Of a DNA stretch of 64,000 nt, positions 1-10,200 are shown piece by piece. Position 1 is the stretch's first letter, and each line of letters begins with the position of its first letter. The notes below the pieces were generated by a model. The model saw only the letters and a list, made by a program, of their open reading frames with translations. It made no database searches and was not told where the DNA came from. The DNA is taken from the NCBI RefSeq assembly GCF_036711975.1, contig NC_091972.1, positions 35,593,001-35,657,000 of the forward strand, given 5' to 3'. The translations under genes were made by a program, and so were the position numbers. The stretch is from Onthophagus taurus. Taxonomy: Eukaryota; Arthropoda; Insecta; Coleoptera; Scarabaeidae.

Positions 1-131
1 CTGTAGAAAACTTAGAAAAAATAAATTACTAACCGAAAAATAGACAAAAACAAAAACAAGGTTAGCTGGTTAAAAACCAGAGTAACAAAATTAGAAAAAG
101 ACAAACCATTTTAAATTTTCTTAAAATACAC

Positions 132-409
132 TCATAATGAAAATGGCGAGTTCCATGAAGTATTGCTTTAGAAAAATCCAGAAAGACAGGCTCCATTTAC
201 TTTTAAGAACGACTTAAAAATCTTTGGCCCAACGGTACAGAAATTTCAACAAAAAGTTGCAGGACATTATTAAGTCTTTAATGCCCTTTATTCCATTGGA
301 TGCTAAAAATTTCTACAAGAACCTGAAAAGCATGGATTTTGACGACTATTTAGATGGCTTTGGCGAAAACCTCGATTTTAAGCCAGAGCCAGATAATGAA
401 GAAGCATAA
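132..409 (+). pseudogene. Unrecognised coding remnant, frameshifted
   Basis: I do not recognise this protein. Two overlapping frames look coding. The first (about 132-270) runs through residues such as NGEFHEVLL, a stop, then APFTFKNDLKIFGPTVQKFQ. The second (from about 241 to the TAA at 407-409) continues a plausible sequence with LQDIIKSLMPFIPLDAKNFY and an acidic tail ending DNEEA. The switch falls at an A-run near 250-256, so one single-base change would join the two frames. The stop in the first part and the frameshift suggest a decayed gene or retrocopy. Alternatively, the second part is a true 3' terminal exon with its acceptor at 239-240 and the rest left of the window. No AATAAA-like context decides between these. 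Confidence 0.35.
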
Positions 410-820
410 ATACATTTATTATTGTATTCAACAAAAATTTGGTTTGTTTTAAAATACTGTTTAGTTTAATTTTTTGTAATATGAAAAACAAATGAGTTTC
501 TAAACTAAAACCTTGTTTAATTGAATTATTTATGTTTCATACTTTCAATTTGAAAAACTAATCTTGCCTGTTTAAATATTATTCAGAAAGGAACTAAGTA
601 CTAAAACTGTAAAAAAAATAATTAGAATTTTATAAGAATTTGATACTCATAAACCCATAAAATAAAAATATTACTAAAATCTTCAATATGTCAGCATCTA
701 CAATGTTTTAACTTTGGAACGATTTCCTGCAATTTTTATACTTTGGCCCACTCTTTGAATGTAATTGGAACTTTGATGACTAGTTGTTGTAATTAATATT
801 CAAATTTGTTTACATTTCTG
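410..820. other. AT-rich stretch without recognisable gene
   Basis: AT-rich with stops in all frames. I looked on the minus strand for WD40-coding exons that would continue the large gene to the right and saw none. Confidence 0.5.
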
Positions 821-1123
821 CAACTTATTTTCGGCATACGAAATACGTTGGGAGCAACTGAAGACGAACGATGTTAAGCAACATCTAAGAGTTATATACT
901 TTAATTGCATATTAATATATATACGTTTTTAAGTTACCTTATTTATAGATACAAAACTTTTAAAATAAACGAGGAAGCCTTTTTGTCATCAACGTGGTTT
1001 CAAATCTTTCCTAAACTTGGCATGATAAACACTCACATGACCATTTCTGCTGAACATCTTGTTGATGTTGCTTGACATCGTTCTTGTTTAGTTGCTCCCA
1101 ACGGATTTCGTATAAAATAAGTT
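821..1123. mobile_element. MITE with about 70-bp terminal inverted repeats
   Basis: The left end (AACTTATTTT..ACGAAATACGTTGGGAGCAAC, 821-889) matches the reverse complement of 1050-1123 over about 70 bp with a few mismatches. The core TIR shares CGTTGGGAGCAACT and a nearby GATGT(T/C)AAGCAACATC. The element is about 300 bp with no coding capacity, so it is a non-autonomous DNA transposon. The superfamily is not assigned because no convincing target-site duplication was seen. Confidence 0.7.
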
Positions 1124-1266
1124 AAAAAATAAGGCATTTTTTATACTTTATTGCCCGCGTCTACATGTTACACAATTTCATAATAATAACAGCAATTAAT
1201 CAATACTCAACTGAACTTAATAAATTAAGTATAATAAAGTAAAATAAAGATAAAGTAAAAACTCAC

Positions 1267-4200
1267 CTTTAAAGAAAATATTGATCCCGTCAACCCCTTA
1301 AATTCCAACTTATCAATAACTTTAGACTTTGGTTTTCCCGAAATATTCGACGATGTCGAACAAGAAGAATGCGGCGAAACTTCCCCAAGATGTTCCGACA
1401 TCGCCGAATTTCTCCCCGAATGAATTTCTTTATGTATACCCGGACTACGACTATTCCCTTCAAGATTCTCCAACGTCTTTTCATACTCGTTTTCCGTCGA
1501 ATTATCCTTAAAGTACTCATTACTTTTCAACGGTTTCAATTTCACACAACACCTTTTCATAAACTTATTATCATTATAAACCAACCTTTCAACATCTTTA
1601 CTAATCTTATAACGCTTATCAGCCGGCACATTTATTTCAGGAGCAATTTCATCGATTATTTCAGTTGATAAAGAACTTACTTTTTGATCTTTATCTTTAC
1701 TCAAACTTCGATCCCGTTTTAACGAATATTTTTTAACATTATTTTCATCTTTCTCAATTCTTAAACTAAGCTTTAATGGTTTTTCTTTACTTGTATCTGT
1801 TGATGATAAAGTTGAGGAAGGTTTTTGTTGTTCCTTTTGTATTGGAGATTGTGGAATACGTTCTTTATCTTTAATCTCTTTAGTTTTCGGTTTCATTCTC
1901 ATTGTGATATCTTGTACTTCCTGTTCGATTTGTGATATATTTGAGTCAATTTGATTCGTTTCGGCGAGTTTTAAAATATTTTCATCTTCGTTCATTTTAA
2001 TCGGATCAAGTTTATTTGGTGATTCATCAATTACTTTTTCAATTTTAGTTTGTTCACTGATTTTTTCTTGTTTTCTACTTTTTCTCTTTCTATTAGTTTT
2101 AATTACGTTGTCATTTTTAGTTGAATTATCACCTTTAGTTCCATGTTCACCTCTAATTGAGTGATCACTTCTAGCTGAGTGATCACCTTTAATTGAATGA
2201 TCACCTTTATTTAAGTGATCACCTTTAATTGAGTGATCACCTTTAATTGAGTGATCACCTTTAATTAAGTGATCACCTTTAATTGAGTGATCACCTTTAA
2301 CTAAATGATCACCTTTAATTACATTCTCACCTTTAATTACGTTATCACCTTTACTTAAAACATCACTTTTAGTTCCATTATCACTTTTAGATGCATAATC
2401 ACCTTTAGTTAATACTTCTAAATTGTCATACAACGATTTCTTTTTAATTAACAATTCTCTAATTTCTTCATCAATTTGTTGCATTAATCTTAATTGAGCT
2501 AATAACGCGCAATTTTTTCTTTTTTGATCATCCGGTTCTTTTAAATAATCTGTTTGTGTTGAAGATGTTTTCATTTTTTCTGTTGCTTGGATTTCAATAC
2601 TTTTACAATTTATTGATAAAGTTTGATTTGATTTGGTTTGATAGTTTTTCTTAAAAAATTTCATTGGTGTTTGTGCAGAAACTGTAACTAAATTGGTGGT
2701 TGAGTCGGTCATTGTTGATATTTCTTTAATTTCTTTTGGTTTTAATAAGAAATTCGAATCTGAATCGGTTTGAACCTCAATGTTTCTCTTTTTACGTTTA
2801 TGTTTCGCATCAAAATTAACCATGGTACTCATGTCCTTAAAAGTAACTAAATTATCTTGGGATGTTTTCGAATTTTTTGATTGTTTATTTTCATTTTCAA
2901 CGGGTTTGATTTTTTCAGTTTTTTGTTTCTTTTTCTTTTTATATTTATTTTTATCATCAATTACATTTTTATCTTCACCAAGCTTTTTTTCTTCTGATAC
3001 AATCTCCTTTTCTTTTATTGATGATTCACTTGGTTGATTTACTTGATTCATTTGATTTAATTCCGTTGAAGGTGGCGTTTTCGATTGGTTATTTTCCAAA
3101 GGGAGCATTTTCTTTTCACCTGGTGATTTCCATTTTTTAGGTTGTTCCGTTGTTAATAATTGATTCGTTGGTGTTTGAACATCACGTATTAAAGGAGAAA
3201 AATGAGTTTGAATAATACGATCAAATGAAGCTGAAACGGGCGAAACAATTTTGTTTTCTTCCAATGTTGATTTATTAGATGGATTTGAATCGTTTTGATT
3301 TAATGAATTATTTGTGTTTGAAGGTCCTGGAGAGTCCCTTGATATAGGTGACTTATTTGTTATAACCAAAATTTCTTTTGGAGTTTCTTTTTCTAATATT
3401 GGTTTGGGAGAACAAATTTTATTTTCATTCGAATTGTTTTTTGAAACATTTTCTGTATTTTCAGTACACAATTTGGGGTTTGGTAAGTTTTTCAACAGAT
3501 TTAGCTTTATTTTTTCTTTTTGTGGTGATTGAAATATATCAGTTTTAATACGAATTACACCAGATCCAGAGCTTCTATTAAAATCTAAACCCATTGACAT
3601 ATCTAAATAAGACTTAGTAACATCAATATTAGCCATTGAAAATTCAGATTCATCCCCGATTCCCGAAACAATTTCAGGTTTAGTTTCTTCATAATTATCG
3701 TCGTAATTCTCGGTTTTATTCAAATATTCAAAATCGAATATATTATCAATTAAACCATCTTTTTCCGATTTATCTTCAACTTTTGTACTTGTTTTTTCGC
3801 TAATTACGTTTTTAACAATTGTATCTTTATTAATATGCTCAGGACTTATTGTCATATCAATAACTTGAGACTCTTTTGATTCTTCAACCTCCATGTCAGT
3901 TTCGTCATTTTCAAATTTAATTTGTAAAGTCTTCGATAATTCTTTGATAACATCATTTGGTAAATCTTCAATTTTAATCCCAATATCGGGAATAATTGAT
4001 TGAATGACTTCTTCATCTGTCTCCAAAATAGGTCTTTGACTCATATCGCGTAAAGCTTTTGATAATTCCAACTGTTTCTGTTTTTGAATCTGTTGAATCG
4101 CGATATCATAACCTGAACTACTTTGATTTATTAAATTCAGTTTTTTCGAATAACTCATATTCGAAATGTGTTTAATTATTTTATCGTAGATTTCTATAAC

Positions 4201-7200
4201 GTCAATTGCTTCCTCTTCGACTTGATTTTTCTTATTTTTCAATTTCTTTTGATCTACGTTTACACTTGATTGAGAAGTTTCTTCTTTCTTCTGCTCCGTA
4301 ACATTTTCGGCTGTTTGTGGTTCGTTGGGTGAAACAACATTAACTTCAGTACACACACTTCCATCTATGTTGAGTTGTTTTTTAATTAATTCTGAAGTTT
4401 GTTGAATGTTTCTTTGTCTGTATTCTTCTGTACCGGGAAGTGGAGATACAGGTTTTGGTGGACGTGGTGGATATGAATAGTGAGAATTATAATGATTATT
4501 ATGTGACCAGTTAGGTCTCCAAGGATAATAATTTCCTCTCCTGTAATCAATAAAAGATACATAAATTAGAAATTAAATTATTAACTTTATTTTAAACATA
4601 TGAATCATATCATTTAATATAGTCGAGGCACTAGATTCGATAACATGTCATCATAAACTTAGTTGAGATAGAATCAATATCGGTAATGCGTAGTGCTTCA
4701 CGGATGGAAAAGTATGTGTTGTTGTGGTGGATCCGAGATTTCATCCGTTTTTCTTGTTGGTTCCCTTTGGAAAGGGTCAAACGTTTCGCCAAGATCTCAC
4801 CTGGCATCTTCAGGGCAGAATGTCGACAACGCGCTGAAGATGCCAGGTGAGATCTTAGCGAAACATCTATCTCTTTCCAAAGAGAACCAACAGGAACAAC
4901 ACAGAGTCAATTTCAAATCAACACAATGCTAACAAAATTTGCTCTTATATTTTCTTTGATCTCTCATGTAATTATTAAAAAATACTTAATATTAACTTAA
5001 TATTTGACGTTTCGAAGCTTGTAATTTTCCCAAAAAACAACTTAACATAATTTTGTATAACTAAATCTTATTATAACCGTAGTAGTACACACATACATCA
5101 TAAACACCGGTGTTAGTGACTTGACACAATATTAACTACTCAAAAGTTAAAAGATTAAGAAGATAGATGGTTCATTGCAACATTATTGTATCCACAATTA
5201 GTTATGGTATTCCACAATAATCAGGTAAGGGATAAAAAACGTGTAATATGACAGTATATCGTAAAATAGTTCCATATTGCAGATTCTCCATCTCAAAACA
5301 ACTATTGGGGAAACGAATATGTTTTTTCAACAGTAATTAGGACTGGCATTAAGATCATGGTCTCCCCATACTGTCTAAAAGTTACACGTTTTAACATTGC
5401 GAACATTTTTGCAACAATGAAGACTACAATGCTGAAATACATCAATGGCCCAAACTAAATAAAATATGGCTAGTCGTTGAGAACATAAATAATAAATGTA
5501 TCTCATTATACATTGCCAGAAGAGACCAGCAGATAACTTTCGATAGACCCAAGCAGGTTAAGCTTGCTAGAGCACACGCAGTTAATTTCTGGTTACTTAT
5601 TAAAAAGGGAACCTTATTAACCTAGATGTTCAAATTAAAAGGTAGATTTGCCGATTCAATATATCTTACTATAATTGACATTTGTTCCTTAGCAGTACAT
5701 TTGTTTGTACCAAGTAGTTGTAAATAACACGGACAAGGATGAGCAGGAAATAACGGAAATTATGAATTATCAAGACAATACTGACAAGGAAATAGATATT
5801 ACTCAAGACGGCGTAACGTAACCGCTAAAATATCAAAACTCAAAAACCGCAAATCACCAGGCGCCGACGAAATGTTAGATGATTAAATACGGTGGACAAG
5901 AACTTACAAAAGAAATAACCACCCTATTTCAAAAAATACTGAATATTGGAAGTATACCAGACCCATACTCACGAAAGGTCAGAAAAAATATTCAAGAAAC
6001 TACAGAGGAGTAAGTCTTTTGAGTAGTATTCCAAAATTGTTCATAAAAATTATAGCCCACAAAATAACAATACAAAGCGGAATAAGTGAAGAACAGCAAG
6101 GATTTACAGATATATCCATAGAGTTCAAAATAAGCCCCTCTACTTCTGCTTTGGCGAAATCACCCAAGCATTCGAAAGGATACAGCTTGGTGTTGTATCG
6201 AGAATACTACAAGAAAATAACATCGATATACGACTAATAAACTTAGGGCCGGTTGTACAATATGCCGATAAACTTCCAGGCAGTGTTATCTCGCCGATAA
6301 GTTAGTTTGTACTGTATTACAATGTACGGAAATTTTTGTTGGCGAGATTATCGGCAGGATAACTTATCGGGTATTCAGCGGTGCCGATAAGACAGTTATC
6401 CGCCAGATATATATGGCTACCCAGGATTTTATATAAAAACTTGGTATGGTTACTGCATAGATTAACCTATAACATCCTATACGTATGTTGTCAGTTATGT
6501 GTAGTGAAAATTTTTTTTAAACAATTATTATTGTTGTCAAAATCATAGTTCAAATTTCAAAGAAAGACATTAGAGTGTTACCAACCTATGGCACAAATTA
6601 CTAGAAATGGGGAAAAAGTACTACCAACCGACTCTTATTTCGCCGATAGCAATCCTACCGACAAAACCAGTTTATACTACAGCGAATATCTTTGGCCTGA
6701 TAGTTATCAGGTAGATTTAACAGTAGATATTACAACCGGCCCTTTATAAAGGAACTGAATACGGTAAATAGAACAAGAATTAAAACCCGCAGGAAATCTG
6801 ATGGAAATGTACTAACGCAGGAAATCTCCGTATCAACTAGCATCAGACAGGTGGATAGTCTCAGCCCTCCGCTTTTAATATCGTTATGGACCATAGGTTC
6901 CAAAATGGTAAATTGTAAAATACAGATCATGACTACGCTGACGATGTAGGCGGAGAATGAAGATGATCTGCAACATCTGCTGTTCAAACTGAAAACCACC
7001 GCAGAATAATTAACATGCAAATTTCTACCCAGAAAACACAATCAATGGTCATTTCCAAAGCCATCAACTAACAAACAAGTCATGAGAGCTACAGAGATGA
7101 AAACCCTAAGAACTATGACAGGCTTAAATCTGTGTGACAAGGTAAGAAGCGGGAAGATCCTAGATATGCGAGGCACAGGATGTGCTCAGACACGAGGTGA

Positions 7201-10200
7201 CTCCGAAGAAGACCACATAAACGCTGGCATTAGAGTTTGAGGTTATCATCACAAGATAACAACCCATAGGAACGGATGTGGGAAGAAGGGAGAAGAGGAA
7301 GGAAGAATAGAAATGGAAACAAACAGGGCTTGTCCCTAAAGTAAGAAGATGTTATTCTTATCCTATAAGTGTTCTTTAAAAATTTTACTATTTGATCTCT
7401 TTATTTGTTTGTTTCCAGTATTACAGAATATTCTCCAAGTGATAACATTGATTCACCATATTGATTTATCTTTAAACAATAAATTACACAGGGAAACAAC
7501 AAAAAATTTTTTTTCTAAGGCATAAGTTTATGGAGTCAATTTATATACAGAGATACATATGATTATGAAGTACTTGGCCTATAAATTATTTCGTTTGAAT
7601 TGACTCTGGTTCTCATGATTGCCATCATTAACATGTGTTTTTCGAAAGACATGGTATATTGTGATTACAGCAAAGAACAAGGGGAACGGTTCCACCAAAA
7701 CACCAAGGTTATGGAGGAAAGGTATCAAGGCCAATAAGATCACCATATAGTCACTTGAGAATTATTTTGAACCATGTCTAAAACGTAATCTTACTATGTG
7801 CAATTCTATTGTACCAATAACCAAATGCCATAGGACTTGATACCACTAATCCTAACATGAATTTAGACATAGCCTGTAGTTACAACCACAAAAGAAGGTG
7901 ATGATATGATGGCAGACTACTGCTGGAATTTACAAAACGTTTTTTTTAACTCTTATGTTTTTGTGTTTTATGATTAATTTTATTATTCTTTGTATCATTT
8001 ATAGCACTTGTGTTTGTTTGAAATCATATGATAATTTTAAAGTAAACAATCTAAAAAATATTCTCCTCTTTTTAAAATTTAACTTCCAGTATAAGTGGAT
8101 TAGGTTTATCTCTAAAAGTAGAGTCCATTCAACAAAAATATTATTATTTTCGTCTTCAACAGACCAAAATTACCTAAAATTGACTAATAAATCCCATGCC
8201 ACAGAAACAGTGTTGCCCTGTGTTATGTATATTTTGAAATTCCATAACTTCTATACCATCCCTTTGTTGACAAAGTGAATTAAGCGAATTTTTTTGAAAC
8301 AGTTTTCTAGACTATACATTTTTTCATGTTATTTACAACTATTTTGCAGACTTACAAAATGTTTCAAAAACTAGCAGCAATGAAGAAGTTCAAGAAAGTC
8401 GTGTACAGGGTGGGCCAAACTGGACACTTTTAAAGGGAAACTCCTCTTTCTATAAGAGATAGGGGAAAAATGATATCAGTGTCTGAGCTCGATTTTTATA
8501 AGAAACTTAATGGCGAAAACCGCAAGTCGATATTTCTTACGGTTTCAGAGAAACATACTTTTAATGATATTTTTAGAAGATTGTGATACATATAATCTAC
8601 AAACTAGCGGTCAATTCGAAAAGAAAAGATCCACAACTTATACACCGAATGAAGACGGGGAATTAGAAGAAGTAGTAGTTTTAGGGGTAATGGAAAATAA
8701 TCCGAAGTGAACACTTAGAACCAGTTCCTGAAGAAGGTTGCAACATGGCATTCTAGCATTTCTAGTGTTAGTTCTAGTTTTAGTTTAATTCACATCGGCC
8801 GTGACAGCCTTCGTACGTATATTGAAAGATGTTATCTATAAACAGCCAATACATTCCCGACAGCAAGTAGAAGCCGCAGTTGTGAACGTTTTTGCAACAC
8901 TTATGCCCAATCAGCTTATCAATTCGGCAAAAAGGGCTAAAAAAAGATGTCGACTGATGTCGATTTTCTGAAGAAAAGGGCTTTACTTTTGTTGTTATTT
9001 GTTCCCATATATTTATTCTTGTTTTATAATAAGTTTTATTAATTTAATCTGCTTCTTGTTTATGAATTTGTTTTAATTCATTGTAACCAACTATCTTGAT
9101 ACTATTTATAAGTATAATCTCGTTTTTGTTTTATTTCCAAAGCCTACTTTTTCAAAACCTGCACATATAAGTTTTAAAGTTGTATGTTTCAAAGAAGACT
9201 TGAACGAAATATCCAGTGTGCTATATTTTTGGAAAGGAAACTTTATGCTCTCGTCGAATTTACAAAAATATATAGGGTGTTCCATTTAAAAAAATCATTT
9301 TTATGTCAATAACTGCTAATATATTGCTTTGAGGGAAAGCTAACTTATTCCATCACTGGTGTGAAGTTATCCATAAATCCCAGTCATAAACTTAAAACAT
9401 TAATAACTTCGTAACCAATACGATTTGGGTCACCAAATTTCACACACAGCTTACAACCCCCATTTGGTAAAAAAAATGTTTCAATCCCCACACCCGAAAA
9501 GGGATGTTTTCACCCTGATGGGCACCTTCGAATTAAAGCAAATTCTATCACATAATAGAACACAGTTCTAAGTATTTTTACCAATTTTCAAAACACCGTA
9601 ACCCCTCCTAACGGTTTTCGAGAAAAAAAATCATTCTTATAAACCGCGGATGGGACTTTAGGGGTGAATTTGACCCTGATGGGCACTTCTGAAATTGATA
9701 AAAAATTTTGAAACGGGTTTTGTATTATCCATAAAGAGGTAGACAAAGAGACTAAATGAGGAAGACGCTGCTTTTCAAACAGTTTTTCAACAAATGACAT
9801 TGTTTCTTCCCAGCATTGTCGTTATTGAAGCGATGTAAATCCAATTACCCTTAAATTTTATACGGTCAATGTACTTTTAGCAAGACAGTTGCCCAGCTTA
9901 CCATTCACACATTGTGCCAAATGGTTGCGGACGATTGAAACAAATTGTTTACAGTGAACCATTACAAGATGATGCAGAACTATTAAAACTAAGAATAATT
10001 AAAGCGATAGAATCTCTACCACTAGCGGAAATTCGTACTTCTTATAAAGAATTTAGAATTCGTCTTCAAATGTGTGCCGAATTGGGAGGGAATTTGTTTG
10101 AATGAGGATTTGTTCACTTACAAATAAATAATATTTACTACTTACATAGTGTGTTATTACATAAATTTACATTTAAAATATTTTATTCAATTAGCCATAT

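Noticed and set aside
1369..1668. 99-codon plus-strand open frame
   Set aside because: Shadow of the long minus-strand exon, with low-complexity composition.
8402..9290. GGGTGGGCC at 8405 and GGGTGTTCC at 9277 considered as the two ends of one element
   Set aside because: They are in the same orientation and differ in sequence, so they are not terminal inverted repeats of a single element.
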